In this document: piece by piece, positions 17,237 through 26,450 of the stretch | Numbering within the stretch: the stretch's first letter is position 1 | Layout: every line of letters begins with the position of its first letter | NCBI GenBank assembly: GCA_021774075.1 | Contig: JAJFJK010000164.1 | Span: 1 to 33,281, forward strand | Origin: Nitrosomonas sp. | GTDB lineage: Bacteria; Pseudomonadota; Gammaproteobacteria; Burkholderiales; Nitrosomonadaceae | Direction of reading: 5' to 3' | DNA: 33,281 nucleotides | Translations under genes and position numbers: made by a program | The notes under the pieces: model-generated | The model's database searches: none | What the model was told of the DNA's origin: nothing | What the model saw: the letters and a program-made list of their open reading frames with translations, nothing else

Positions 17237-17669
17237 GAAGCTTGCAGTGATCACTGTAAGCGTCGCTGCATTGAGTATTGCTGCTATCTTGGTGTTGAAT
17301 GCATTCCAAAGTAATCTGGTATTTTTCTTTAGCCCAACGCAGGTTATGGCAAATGAAGCACCTGTTGGTAAGAGTTTCCGTATTGGGGGGCTGGTTGAAA
17401 TGGGCAGTATTCAACGAGAAGATGACAGTATCAGAGTAAGATTTGCTGTGACAGATACCTCAGAAGTCATTCCAGTTGTTTATACAGGCATTCTTCCCGA
17501 TTTGTTTAAAGAAGGTAAAGGCGTTGTTGCGCAAGGAAGGTTATCTGCTAATGGTATTTTTGAAGCTGATGAAGTGCTGGCTAAACATGATGAAAATAAT
17601 ATGCCGCCGGAAGCAGCCGAAGCTTTAGAGCGTGCAGCCGAAGCACAAAAAGCAGCTTTAACACAATAA
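17220..17669 (+). CDS. ccmE: Periplasmic haem chaperone CcmE with altered haem motif
   Basis: This 149-residue membrane-anchored protein has an N-terminal helix at about 7-28 followed by the OB-fold domain ([44 protein letters not shown]). The haem-binding motif is [11 protein letters not shown] with the covalent His at 123. In the well-studied Escherichia coli protein the motif is HDENY and that Tyr acts as the axial haem ligand; here the Tyr position is Asn127. The rest of the motif is normal, so haem attachment is expected to work with another or no axial residue. CcmE takes haem from CcmC and hands it to CcmF/CcmH. It overlaps ccmD at its start; 80 bases separate it from ccmF. Confidence 0.94.
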   Translation: MKPRHKKLAVITVSVAALSIAAILVLNAFQSNLVFFFSPTQVMANEAPVGKSFRIGGLVEMGSIQREDDSIRVRFAVTDTSEVIPVVYTGILPDLFKEGKGVVAQGRLSANGIFEADEVLAKHDENNMPPEAAEALERAAEAQKAALTQ

Positions 17670-17697
17670 AGATTTGTGGTTTTTAGCGTTTCTATAT

Positions 17698-17721
17698 CTG
17701 ATTATGCTTTTGTCTAATCAG
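17698..17721. promoter_or_regulatory. Hairpin between ccmE and ccmF
   Basis: CTGATTA (17698-17704) and TAATCAG (17715-17721) are perfect complements around a 10-base loop. They lie 29-52 bases before the ccmF ATG, in the only gap within the ccmC-I stretch. The stem is AT-rich and has no T-run, so it is more likely an mRNA processing or stability element than a terminator. TATAAT at about 17736-17741 lies too close to the ATG to be a good promoter. Confidence 0.3.
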
Positions 17722-17749
17722 TACACTCATTAACTTATAATTTAAAATT

Positions 17750-19807
17750 ATGATTCCAGAAATTGGTAATTTCGCCCTAATTCTTGCACTTCTGTTGGCA
17801 ATAACCCAAGGCACATTGCCTATTATTGGCGCAGCTCGTGGCATTCCTTCCTGGATCGCTTTGGCAAGGCCAGTGGTGCAGGGACAATTCGTGTTTGTAT
17901 TAATTGCATTTTCGTGCCTTGCGTATTCTTTTGTTACAAGCGACTTTTCTGTACTCAATGTTGCCACCAATTCAAATACAGAATTGCCATTGCAATATCG
18001 AATTGCAGCGACTTGGGGTTCACATGAAGGATCGTTATTGCTGTGGGTTTTAATGTTGGCAGGCTGGTCTATTGCTGTGAGTGTGTTTAGCAAGCAGTTG
18101 CCGGATGAAATGGTGGCCCGGGTATTGGGTGTTTTAGGGCTTGTGAGCGTAGGTTTTTTGTTATTCATGCTTTTTACATCAAATCCTTTTGATCGTCTTT
18201 TGCCGGCAGCAATGGAAGGCAGTGATTTGAATCCTTTGTTGCAAGATCCTGGCATGGTGATTCATCCGCCGATGTTGTATATGGGTTATGTAGGCTTCTC
18301 TGTTGCCTTCGCTTTTGCGATTGCCGCGCTACTGAGTGGTAAGCTGGATGCAACCTGGGCACGTTGGTCTCGCCCATGGACAACAGTTGCATGGGCATTC
18401 TTAACAATTGGTATTATGCTCGGAAGCTGGTGGGCTTATTATGAATTAGGCTGGGGTGGCTGGTGGTTCTGGGACCCTGTTGAGAATGCATCGTTTATGC
18501 CATGGATCGTAGGAACAGCGTTGGTTCATTCATTAGCGGTTACCGAAAAACGTGGCAGTTTCAAAAGTTGGACGGTGTTGCTGGCAATTTGTACATTTGC
18601 ATTATGCCTGCTTGGTACATTCCTGGTACGTTCAGGTGTGCTGACTTCTGTGCATGCTTTTGCAACAGACCCTGAGCGTGGTATCTTTATTTTGGGCTTT
18701 CTGGTTGTTGTAATGGTTTTCTCGCTCTTGTTGTTTGCCTGGAGAGCGCCAAAAGTTGGGCTAGGTGGTAAATTTGATTTGTTGTCACGTGAATCACTCT
18801 TGCTTGCAAATAATATATTGTTATTGGTTGCAGCGGGTAGCGTTATGCTTGGAACACTTTACCCGCTGATTGTTGACTCACTGGGCCTGGGTAAATTATC
18901 TGTCGGTCCGCCGTATTTTGAGTTGGTATTTGTGCCTCTTATGACACCGGCAATTTTCCTGATGGGTGTAGGCCCAATTGCACGCTGGAAGCAAACGAGC
19001 CTGCCGACACTTGTTGTGCGTCTACGCTGGGCATTTGGCGTGAGTGTGATAACAGCATTGATCATGCCGTATTTTATGGGTGAGTGGAAACCATTGGTAA
19101 GTTTTGGTTTATTGTTAGCTTTCTGGGTGATTGCTAGTGCTTTTGTTAACTTGAAGCATCGCTTAAGCAATAGCGGGCAAGGTAGTTTATTCGCAAAACT
19201 AGGCAGACAATCACGAAGCTATTACGGTATGCATTGTGCGCATATCGGTGTTGCTGTATTTATTATCGGTGTAACACTTGTGAATGGCTATGAGACCGAG
19301 CAGGATGTGCGGATGGATGTTGGTAGTCAAGTGGAAGTTGGCGGATATAGTTTCCAATTTAATGGTGTTAATGATTATGTTGGCCCTAACTACCAAGGAA
19401 TACGTGGCGATATTGCCGTACTAAAAGATGGGGAATTCTTAAGGAATTTGCATCCTGAAAAGCGTACCTATAATGCATCTGGCATGTCTATGACAGAAGC
19501 GGCTATTGATACAGGTATATTCCGGGACTTATACGTGGCGCTAGGTGAACCTTTGGCTAACGACGCATGGGTCGTTCGTGCCTATCACAAACCATTTGTG
19601 GATTGGATCTGGTTTGGTTGTTTATTGATGGTGATCGGCGGCTTCCTAGCTGTATCAGATAAACGTTATCGTCTGAAAATTCGTAAAAAAGAAGAAATTG
19701 TTACGAAGCCAGAAGAGAAAACGGTAGAGCCTGTTGATGTGGCGGAGGCGCCAGCGTCAGCAGCGGTTAGTGCACCCGCAATGGCGACGGAGACGAGGAA
19801 AGTATAA
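17750..19807 (+). CDS. ccmF: Cytochrome c haem lyase subunit CcmF
   Basis: This 685-residue polytopic protein is about full length for CcmF. It carries TWGSHEGSLLLWVL near residue 85 and the tryptophan-rich motif WAYYELGWGGWWFWDPVENASFMPW near residues 230-255, plus periplasmic histidines. With CcmH it ligates haem from CcmE to CxxCH motifs of apocytochromes. The C-terminal tail after the last helix is charged and then Ala/Pro/Val-rich, which is ordinary. Its stop shares a base with the ccmG start (TAATG), so they are coupled. Confidence 0.96.
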   Translation: MIPEIGNFALILALLLAITQGTLPIIGAARGIPSWIALARPVVQGQFVFVLIAFSCLAYSFVTSDFSVLNVATNSNTELPLQYRIAATWGSHEGSLLLWVLMLAGWSIAVSVFSKQLPDEMVARVLGVLGLVSVGFLLFMLFTSNPFDRLLPAAMEGSDLNPLLQDPGMVIHPPMLYMGYVGFSVAFAFAIAALLSGKLDATWARWSRPWTTVAWAFLTIGIMLGSWWAYYELGWGGWWFWDPVENASFMPWIVGTALVHSLAVTEKRGSFKSWTVLLAICTFALCLLGTFLVRSGVLTSVHAFATDPERGIFILGFLVVVMVFSLLLFAWRAPKVGLGGKFDLLSRESLLLANNILLLVAAGSVMLGTLYPLIVDSLGLGKLSVGPPYFELVFVPLMTPAIFLMGVGPIARWKQTSLPTLVVRLRWAFGVSVITALIMPYFMGEWKPLVSFGLLLAFWVIASAFVNLKHRLSNSGQGSLFAKLGRQSRSYYGMHCAHIGVAVFIIGVTLVNGYETEQDVRMDVGSQVEVGGYSFQFNGVNDYVGPNYQGIRGDIAVLKDGEFLRNLHPEKRTYNASGMSMTEAAIDTGIFRDLYVALGEPLANDAWVVRAYHKPFVDWIWFGCLLMVIGGFLAVSDKRYRLKIRKKEEIVTKPEEKTVEPVDVAEAPASAAVSAPAMATETRKV

Positions 19808-20334
19808 TGCGATATTTAATGCCATTAATAGCTTTCATGATACTGGCAGTATTTTTATTTGCTGGTCTTTCATTAAATCCACGTCAGGTTCCATCACCAT
19901 TGATTGATAAACCTGCGCCGGAATTTGAACTTCATCACTTACATGAGCCAGATAAAGTTTTTTCATCCACTGATAATGTTGGCAAAGTGTGGTTGTTAAA
20001 CGTTTGGGCTTCGTGGTGCGTGGCCTGTCGTGACGAACATCCGCTTTTTGTTCAGTTGGCAAATTCCGGTCTTGTGCCTGTATATGGTCTAAACTATAAA
20101 GACGAGAGCACAACGGCGATGCAATGGTTGAGACAGTATGGCGACCCTTATGAAGTTAGCGTTGTCGATGTGGAAGGAAGGGTTGGGATTGATTATGGTG
20201 TTTATGGTGTTCCTGAAACCTATGTAATTGATAAGCAGGGCATCATCAGACATAAGCAAATTGGCCCGGTTACCGTCAAATCAATGGAAGAAACGATTAT
20301 TCCGCTCATCATTGAACTTCAGAGGCAAGCATAA
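19807..20334 (+). CDS. ccmG: Thiol:disulphide oxidoreductase CcmG/DsbE
   Basis: This 175-residue thioredoxin-fold protein has one N-terminal anchor helix (LMPLIAFMILAVFLFAGL) and the active site WASWCVACRDEH, where the CxxC reads CVAC. The cis-Pro loop (YGVPETYVIDKQGIIRHK) is present. CcmG reduces the disulphide of apocytochrome CxxCH motifs in the periplasm, using electrons from a DsbD/CcdA-type protein not seen in this window. It is coupled to ccmF and ccmH by TAATG junctions. Confidence 0.95.
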   Translation: MRYLMPLIAFMILAVFLFAGLSLNPRQVPSPLIDKPAPEFELHHLHEPDKVFSSTDNVGKVWLLNVWASWCVACRDEHPLFVQLANSGLVPVYGLNYKDESTTAMQWLRQYGDPYEVSVVDVEGRVGIDYGVYGVPETYVIDKQGIIRHKQIGPVTVKSMEETIIPLIIELQRQA

Positions 20335-20861
20335 TGGCGCAGCCAACGAGCAATTCTTTTCCAGGGAATACCAAATCATCAGGTTATGTGAGCAGATTAT
20401 ACGGTGTGATGATTCTACTTTTTTTAGTGCTAATGATTCCAGGGCTGGCTATGTCACAACAAGCCATTCCAGTCGCTGAAGATCCTGAAGTTGAGAAAAG
20501 AATGATTGCACTTACTGAAGATTTGCGTTGCTTGGTTTGCCAAAATGAATCCATTGCAGAATCCCGCGCAGATTTTTCTAACGATATGCGACGTGAAATT
20601 CGCGAACAAATTCACGCCAATAAAACTGACTCGGAGATCATTGAATTCTTGGTTGACCGATACGGCGATTTTGTACTTTACAATCCGCCCATGCAAACAA
20701 CGACGATACTCTTATGGTTCGGTCCACTAATTCTATTTATTTTTGGCGTATGGTTTTTAATTTCTTATATTAAGAACCGTCGTATACAGATTGAAGAAGT
20801 GACACTGTCAGAAGCACAACGTAAAAAAGTTGATGCTTTGCTGAATGAAGAAAACAAATAA
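20334..20861 (+). CDS. ccmH: Cytochrome c maturation protein CcmH (CcmL type)
   Basis: This 175-residue protein has a signal or anchor sequence at about 24-44 after a long polar n-region. The family motif follows (TEDLRCLVCQNESIAESRADF) with the redox pair in CLVC, and a C-terminal transmembrane helix (TTILLWFGPLILFIFGVWFLISYI). CcmH binds and reduces the apocytochrome haem site with CcmG and CcmF. It lacks the TPR domain found in longer CcmH proteins; that part is encoded separately by the next gene, ccmI. Confidence 0.95.
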   Translation: MAQPTSNSFPGNTKSSGYVSRLYGVMILLFLVLMIPGLAMSQQAIPVAEDPEVEKRMIALTEDLRCLVCQNESIAESRADFSNDMRREIREQIHANKTDSEIIEFLVDRYGDFVLYNPPMQTTTILLWFGPLILFIFGVWFLISYIKNRRIQIEEVTLSEAQRKKVDALLNEENK

Positions 20862-20876
20862 GGAAGGTTATAACGT

Positions 20877-22190
20877 ATGACGTCATTCTGGATTATTTCC
20901 GGTATTTTTATCGTAACTGCTTTGTTATTTATTGTTCCTACTTTGTTAAGGAATAGAAATGATCAAGAAGAAGGTGTAGATCGTGATTCAGTCAATGTGA
21001 CTGTATATCGCGATCAATTGGTTGAGCTTGATAGAGACCTGCAAAATGATATTTTGAACGAGGAACAATACAATAAAAGTAAACAAGAATTACAGCAGCG
21101 CATGTTGCAAGATATTCCTGAAAGTGAGGGTAAAGCTATCAAAAAAACTAAAAAAATCTATAATATTGCAATGTCAACGGTCATTACAATGACTTTGCCG
21201 CTTGCTGCTGTTTATCTCTATTTAGAGTTAGGTGATACGCGTGGATTATTACCCCAAGCTCAGCTTGCAAATGCTACGCAAATGCAACGTGCAGCTGGTG
21301 ATGATTCTCCGGCCGGGCATGATAATTTTTCATCTGTTGTGGAAAACCTGATTGCAAGGCTGAGTGATAATCCAGAAGATATTGAAGGTTGGGTTATGCT
21401 GGGGCGCACCTATGCAATTATGGGTCGCTATAATGAAGCCAGTAATACCTATCAAAAATTATCAGAATTGGTTCCTAATAATGCACAAATATTGAGTGAT
21501 TACGCTGATGTTTTGGCAATGAAAAATCAAGGTAGTTTATCTGGAAGGCCTGCGGAACTGATTAATGAAGCTTTGCTCGCTGATCCGGAATATCCCAAGG
21601 CATTAGCGCTGGCAGGTACTGCAGAATTTGAGCAAGCAAGATTTGAACAAGCTGCTGAACATTGGGAGAAGTTGTTAACGGTCATACCGGATGATTCCGA
21701 ACTGGCAAAGTCGGTGAGTGCAAGTATCACTGAAGCAAGATTATTGGCTTCAGGAGAAATTGAAATGCAACCTGCGCAGCCAGCAGTCGCTGTAGTCCAA
21801 GAGCCAGATGTGGTCGAAACAGTTGCTGTAGCTGAACCAACTACACCGTCGCTTTCTGGTCAGGTAGCAATCAGTGGTACCATGGTTTCTAAAGCGTCGC
21901 CGAGTGACACATTGTTCATTTATGCGCGTGCCAAAACGGGATCAAGAATGCCTTTGGCTATTTTGCAAATGACGGTTAGTGATTTGCCAGCTACATTTAC
22001 TTTGACCGATGGGATGTCAATGAGGCCAGCCGTGAAACTGTCAAGCTTTCCTGATGAAATCGTTATTGAAGCGAGAATAACCAGATCCGGCCAGGCTATG
22101 CCAACCAGTGGAGACCTGCAAGGTTTCAGTGAACCCGTTAAGGTTGGTGCTAATGATATTTCTATCGTAATTGATCAGCAAATTCCATAA
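20877..22190 (+). CDS. ccmI: Cytochrome c maturation TPR protein CcmI (CycH)
   Basis: This 437-residue protein has two N-terminal transmembrane helices (about 3-22 and 100-120) with a cytoplasmic loop between them that includes the VYRDQLVELDRDLQND pattern of CcmI. A periplasmic TPR region follows at about 145-280 (IEGWVMLGRTYAIMGRYNEAS, EFEQARFEQAAEHWEKLL). The C-terminal domain (SGTMVSKASPSDTLFIYARA ... PVKVGANDI) is typical. CcmI captures the C-termini of apocytochromes. A good AAGGAAGG ribosome site precedes the ATG. It closes the operon, and a possible terminator follows. Confidence 0.93.
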   Translation: MTSFWIISGIFIVTALLFIVPTLLRNRNDQEEGVDRDSVNVTVYRDQLVELDRDLQNDILNEEQYNKSKQELQQRMLQDIPESEGKAIKKTKKIYNIAMSTVITMTLPLAAVYLYLELGDTRGLLPQAQLANATQMQRAAGDDSPAGHDNFSSVVENLIARLSDNPEDIEGWVMLGRTYAIMGRYNEASNTYQKLSELVPNNAQILSDYADVLAMKNQGSLSGRPAELINEALLADPEYPKALALAGTAEFEQARFEQAAEHWEKLLTVIPDDSELAKSVSASITEARLLASGEIEMQPAQPAVAVVQEPDVVETVAVAEPTTPSLSGQVAISGTMVSKASPSDTLFIYARAKTGSRMPLAILQMTVSDLPATFTLTDGMSMRPAVKLSSFPDEIVIEARITRSGQAMPTSGDLQGFSEPVKVGANDISIVIDQQIP

Positions 22191-22219
22191 GTTTCTGACG
22201 AGGCGTTTATTGAAAGTGT

Positions 22220-22274
22220 AAGGAAACGCGGATTGATCTCATCATTTTTGATTTGTATTAATCGGCATTTCCTT
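22220..22274 (+). terminator. Possible intrinsic terminator after ccmI
   Basis: Bases 22220-22237 pair with 22257-22274 in an 18-bp stem with three mismatches around a 19-base loop. CTCTTTTTGTCTTT follows at once. The position, between the ccmI stop and the bcp start, suits termination of the ccm operon. The stem is not very GC-rich and the T-run is interrupted, so it could be leaky. Confidence 0.45.
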
Positions 22275-22326
22275 AACTCTTTTTGTCTTTGCGTTTCTGT
22301 ATATTTGAACTGAATATTAAACATCA

Positions 22327-22788
22327 ATGCTAGCACTTAACCATCCTGTCGCTGATTTTTCATTGCCTTCAACGGGCAATCATGTATTTTCTTTGTCTGG
22401 TACAATGGGCAAAAAACTTGTTATTTATTTTTATCCAAAAGATAACACGCCGGGTTGTACAACTGAAGGACAGGATTTCCGTGATAATTTCGAAGCCTTC
22501 TCTGAACAAAACTGCATCATTGTCGGTGTTTCCCGGGATAGTATTAAGTCACATGAAAACTTTAAAGAGAAAATGCAATTCCCTTTTGAGCTATTGAGTG
22601 ATACGGGTGAAAAAATTTGCAAGTTGTTTGATGTAATTAAAATGAAGAATATGTATGGTAAGCAAGTGCGTGGTATTGAGCGCAGTACGTTTGTCTTAGA
22701 TTCAGAGGGCGTGTTGCGTAAAGAATGGCGTAAAGTCAAAGTGTCTGGGCATGTGCAAGAAGTTTTGGATTTTGTAAAAACGCTTTAA
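22327..22788 (+). CDS. bcp: Thiol peroxidase of the Bcp/PrxQ family
   Basis: This 153-residue peroxiredoxin has the PrxQ active site YPKDNTPGCTTEGQDFRD with peroxidatic Cys44. In E. coli Bcp a resolving Cys lies five residues later; here that place is Gln49, so it is either a one-Cys enzyme or uses Cys63 or the Cys near residue 98. Family members reduce hydroperoxides at the expense of thioredoxin, and a trxA gene is present at 31739-32065. It lies 137 bases after ccmI on the same strand, probably with its own promoter. It converges on prpC. Confidence 0.92.
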   Translation: MLALNHPVADFSLPSTGNHVFSLSGTMGKKLVIYFYPKDNTPGCTTEGQDFRDNFEAFSEQNCIIVGVSRDSIKSHENFKEKMQFPFELLSDTGEKICKLFDVIKMKNMYGKQVRGIERSTFVLDSEGVLRKEWRKVKVSGHVQEVLDFVKTL

Positions 22789-22813
22789 ACTGTCCGTCTC
22801 ATATTATCTTCAG

Positions 22814-22940
22814 GGTGCTTCTGAAAATTCAGAGTTCGCCCAAATGCAAGGCGCAGAATAAATTTTGCAGCGCAGTATATGTTTTATATGTAAGCAATAA
22901 ATTTTTTCTGTAACACAGCAGTTGGGATGAAATCTGGATT
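22814..22940. repeat. Degenerate intergenic repeat with CAAGGCGCAG core
   Basis: The convergent gap between bcp and prpC holds a hairpin (GGGTGCTTCTGAA ... TTCAGAGTTCGCCC, 22814-22842). CAAGGCGCAG, a GCGCAG-like repeat, TATATG...AAGCAA and CTGTAACACAGCAG follow it. The same order of core words (CAAGGCGCAG, CGCAG, GCAA, CTGCAACGCAG) occurs in the palindromic element at 28355-28445. This suggests one family of dispersed intergenic repeats. The match is loose and judged by eye. The hairpin could also act as a two-way transcription stop between the converging genes. Confidence 0.4.
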
Positions 22941-22972
22941 TTTAGACGTGCCCTTCATACGGTTCACAAAAC

Positions 22973-24121
22973 TCATAATTGTGAATCTCTTTTATCAATT
23001 GTTACAAATTCCCTATGATTTGGCCCTGTGTAATGTGCAGTCGGGCGAATAATTTTTTTATCCAATCGCTGTTCAATAATGTGCGCTGTCCAACCGCTTG
23101 TGCGTGCAATGGCGAAAAGGGGTGTAAACAACGCTGTCGGTATTTGCATCATATGGTAACTGACCGCTGAGTACCAATCCAAATTTGGAAACATGCGTTT
23201 TGTTTCCCACATGGTTGATTCTAGTCTGGCCGCAATATTAAACATACCCATATCATTTGCATCAGTAGAGAGTTTTTGAGCAATATTTTTGATCATCTCA
23301 TTGCGCGGATCACTGATGGTATAAACGGGGTGTCCGAAGCCAATAATGATTTCCTTGTTTGTAATACGTTGTTTGATATCAAATTCAGCCTCGTCAGGGT
23401 TGGCGTAACGTTGCTGAATTTCTAAGGCAACTTCGTTTGCGCCACCGTGCTTTGTTCCACGTAAAGCACCAATACCTCCCGTTATCGCTGAATAATAATC
23501 TGAATCAGTGCCAGCAATTACTCGTGCGGTAAATGTTGAAGCATTGAATTCATGTTCTGCGTAAAGAATTAATGAGGTATGCATTGCTTCAACCCATAGC
23601 TTTGGGGGAGGTGAGCCATGCAGTAGATGTAAAAAATGTCCGCCAATGGCGTCATCATCTGTCATTACATCAATTCGTTTACTATGATGCGTGTAGTGAT
23701 ACCAATAAAGTAATATTGAACTCAGGCACGCCAGTAATCGATTGGCCAAAGTTCGTGTTTGTTCAATACTGATTTTTTCTTCCGGATAGATTATTCCCAG
23801 GGCAGACACGCCGGTGTGTATTACATCCATTGGGTGTGCGCGGGCGGGGATTACTTCCAGAATTGTCTTAATACCGGCTGGCAAGTCGCGCAAAGATTTC
23901 AATTCGGATTTATATGCGTCTAATTCAGTTTGGGTTGGTAGTTTTTCATAGATCAGCAGATAAGCGACTTCCTCAAATTCACAGTAATTGGCTAAGTCGC
24001 GGATTGAATAGCCACGGTAAAATAATTCATTGCCTTCCTCGCCAACCGTGCAGATCGCTGTATTACCAGCTTCGACACCTGACAACATGACGGATTTTTT
24101 AATCTTTTGATGCGTTGTCAT
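22973..24121 (-). CDS. prpC: 2-methylcitrate synthase
   Basis: This 382-residue citrate synthase-like enzyme is close to methylcitrate synthases. Catalytic His225 lies in [10 protein letters not shown], His264 in [14 protein letters not shown] and Asp315 in [13 protein letters not shown]. It condenses propionyl-CoA with oxaloacetate to 2-methylcitrate in the cytoplasm. The subclass call rests on the [12 protein letters not shown] segment, overall length and the adjacent prpB gene. AAGGA sits eight bases before the ATG, and four bases separate it from the prpB stop, so it is the last gene of an mdh-prpB-prpC unit. Confidence 0.92.
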   Translation of the reverse strand: MTTHQKIKKSVMLSGVEAGNTAICTVGEEGNELFYRGYSIRDLANYCEFEEVAYLLIYEKLPTQTELDAYKSELKSLRDLPAGIKTILEVIPARAHPMDVIHTGVSALGIIYPEEKISIEQTRTLANRLLACLSSILLYWYHYTHHSKRIDVMTDDDAIGGHFLHLLHGSPPPKLWVEAMHTSLILYAEHEFNASTFTARVIAGTDSDYYSAITGGIGALRGTKHGGANEVALEIQQRYANPDEAEFDIKQRITNKEIIIGFGHPVYTISDPRNEMIKNIAQKLSTDANDMGMFNIAARLESTMWETKRMFPNLDWYSAVSYHMMQIPTALFTPLFAIARTSGWTAHIIEQRLDKKIIRPTAHYTGPNHREFVTIDKRDSQL

Positions 24122-24125
24122 GTTT

Positions 24126-25022
24126 TTATTCCTTGTTGTTGAAGGAGGAATCAGCGGGTTGTGAATCTAATTTTTTCTCATACGTATGGTAATCGAGTAA
24201 AGCATAGAGTTCTTCACGCGTTTGCATGTTGTTTACAACAGCTTGTTGCGTGCCATCCCGACGGATTGCTTGAAAAACTTTAAGTGCGGCAGCATTCATT
24301 GCACGAAAAGCAGACAATGGATATAGGATCAAAGAAACACCCGCAGAAGCTAATTCTTCAACGGTAAACAGTGGTGTCAGGCCAAACTCGGTAATATTCG
24401 CCAGGATAGGCATGTTTAAAGTTTGTGCAAATTGTTGATATTGTGCAAGTGAAGTAATTGCTTCAGGAAAAATCATGTCCGCACCCGCTTCAACATAGCA
24501 GTGGGCGCGATCTATGGCGGACTGTAGCCCTTCAGAGGCTAATGCATCGGTGCGTGCCACAATAACGAAATTGTGATCAGTGCGTGCATCAACGGCTGCT
24601 TTGATGCGTCCAATCATGTCGTGCTTATCGACAAGTGTTTTGCCCGGACGATGCCCACAACGTTTAGCTGGTGACTGGTCTTCAATATGCATTGCACCAG
24701 CACCGAATTTGATCAATGACTTAACGGTTCTGGAAATGTTTAAGGTATTGCCGAAACCGGTATCTGCGTCAACTAGTAAAGGTAAATCAGAGACATCGGT
24801 GATACGACGCACGTCAGTGAGTACATCATCAAGTGTGGTTATGGCAAGATCTGGGACGCCGATTGAGCCAGCGGAAACACCGCCACCAGAGAGATAGATT
24901 GCTTTGAAGCCGGCTTGTTTTGCCATGTGCGCAGAAATTGCATTGATGCATCCAACAATTTGTAATGGCTTTTCAGCAATCAGTGCGGCACGAAATTTTG
25001 AGCCGGCAGATAAATTGTCCAC
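24126..25022 (-). CDS. prpB: 2-methylisocitrate lyase
   Basis: This 298-residue enzyme of the isocitrate lyase/PEP mutase superfamily has the family signature KRCGHRPGK at 120-128 with catalytic Cys122. Metal-binding aspartates lie in VDADTGFG (85, 87), with [14 protein letters not shown] near the N-terminus. It splits 2-methylisocitrate into pyruvate and succinate. The start codon is GTG and no strong ribosome site is visible. It lies 27 bases after mdh and 4 bases before prpC. The methylcitrate dehydratase and its helper (AcnD/PrpF or PrpD) are not in the window. Confidence 0.94.
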   Translation of the reverse strand: MDNLSAGSKFRAALIAEKPLQIVGCINAISAHMAKQAGFKAIYLSGGGVSAGSIGVPDLAITTLDDVLTDVRRITDVSDLPLLVDADTGFGNTLNISRTVKSLIKFGAGAMHIEDQSPAKRCGHRPGKTLVDKHDMIGRIKAAVDARTDHNFVIVARTDALASEGLQSAIDRAHCYVEAGADMIFPEAITSLAQYQQFAQTLNMPILANITEFGLTPLFTVEELASAGVSLILYPLSAFRAMNAAALKVFQAIRRDGTQQAVVNNMQTREELYALLDYHTYEKKLDSQPADSSFNNKE

Positions 25023-25049
25023 GCAATCAGATTAAACCGGATTGATGAT

Positions 25050-26033
25050 TTAAGTTAACAAATGTTTAATAGCTTTCTGCTCACCGACTAATTCCAAGTA
25101 ACTTTTTTGCAGTTTGTCTTTATCGAAGGCGCTTAGTTCTAGGCCTTCAACAATCCTGTATTGTCCGTTTTGACAGGTCACTGGGAAACTGTAAATGACA
25201 CCTTTCGGGATGTCATAACAACCGTTGGATGGTATGCCCATGGATGTCCAGTCATTTTCTTGCGTACCAAAAAACCAGTTTTGCATATGATTAATAATTG
25301 CATTCGCAGCGCTGGCGGCGCTTGATCTGCCGTGACGCGCTTCAATTACAGCCATTCCACGGTTTTGTACGGTGGGAATGAAATCATTTTCTATCCAGCT
25401 CGTGTCTACCAGCGATTTTATCGGTGTGTTGTCTGTGATAGCATGATTTAAGTCAGGGTACTGTGTGTTGGAATGATTACCCCACACTATCATTCTCTTG
25501 ATACTGGCGATGGGTTTTGATGTTTTTTGTGCAACTTGAGATAAAGCCCGATTGTGGTCAAGTTGCAACATGGCGGAAAAATTACTAGGACTGATATCAG
25601 GTGCATTCTTCATGGCAATATATGCATTAGTATTAGCAGGGTTGCCGACAACAAGCACTCTAACGTTTCTATTAGCAACCTCATTGAGAACTCTGCCTTG
25701 CTCAATGAATATAGGGCCATTCGCTTCTAATAAATCTTTGCGTTGCATATTTTCACCGCGAGGGCGTGCACCCACCAGTAACGCGATATCTATATCCTTG
25801 AATGCAATTCTGGGGTCATCTGTGGTGATAACATCAGTTAACAACGGAAATGCACAATCAAGCAGTTCCATTAAGGCACCATCAAGTATGTGTTGTGCGT
25901 CAGGTATATCATATAATTGCAATATAATGGGTTGATTCTTGCCAAGCATGTCGCCCGCTGCAATACGAAATAGCAGGCTATAACAAATTTGACCGGTTGC
26001 ACCAGTAATAGCAATACGAATAGGCGGTTTCAT
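25050..26033 (-). CDS. mdh: Malate dehydrogenase (NAD-dependent)
   Basis: From ATG 26033 the enzyme has 327 residues. The Rossmann start is [26 protein letters not shown], where the third glycine of the more usual GQIGY is Cys17. Also visible are [14 protein letters not shown] (substrate-binding arginines), [22 protein letters not shown] and [11 protein letters not shown] with the catalytic His. This is the dimeric type common in betaproteobacteria. An ATG at 26060 adds nine residues that the family lacks; GAGG lies before 26033, so the shorter form is preferred. The enzyme makes oxaloacetate, the co-substrate of PrpC encoded in the same unit. Confidence 0.95.
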   Translation of the reverse strand: MKPPIRIAITGATGQICYSLLFRIAAGDMLGKNQPIILQLYDIPDAQHILDGALMELLDCAFPLLTDVITTDDPRIAFKDIDIALLVGARPRGENMQRKDLLEANGPIFIEQGRVLNEVANRNVRVLVVGNPANTNAYIAMKNAPDISPSNFSAMLQLDHNRALSQVAQKTSKPIASIKRMIVWGNHSNTQYPDLNHAITDNTPIKSLVDTSWIENDFIPTVQNRGMAVIEARHGRSSAASAANAIINHMQNWFFGTQENDWTSMGIPSNGCYDIPKGVIYSFPVTCQNGQYRIVEGLELSAFDKDKLQKSYLELVGEQKAIKHLLT

Positions 26034-26450
26034 TTTTTCCAATCCTCGAGAGGTCGCCACTAGGTTGTAAATTTAGGCGTTTATATGGGGAAAAGTCTGT
26101 TGAATTATACTTGCAATCTGGACTTCACGGAAGAGCGTGTTTTATACAAGTACGTATTGTTATACGCGATATATTTTTGAGTGGTTCCTTAACAAAGCAA
26201 TAGGTGCCTAAAGAATAAGCTATTTGTTAAAGTAAAGTATTGGTAAGTGTGCAGTATTTTGTAGTGTGGTAGATGCATTCAAATTCATTGTTTGTCGAAA
26301 TACTTTACATCGAGCTGTGGGAAATATTTTAGAATGTGCAAATCGCTTGCACGCCCTTAAAATATAAATGCCTTTGCTTAATACCAAATAAAACGGTAGT
26401 GTTTGGGCGTGGGTTCATATTAATTAGTAATAATTTTGTTGGTTAGCAAT
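26034..26450. other. Divergent intergenic region between mdh and the DUF3750 gene
   Basis: About 417 AT-rich bases separate two divergent genes and must hold promoters for both the mdh-prpB-prpC unit and the rightward genes. No coding region is supported. One inverted repeat, GTGCAA at 26336-26341 with TTGCAC at 26347-26352, could be an operator or hairpin. No convincing -35/-10 pair could be chosen by eye. Confidence 0.5.
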
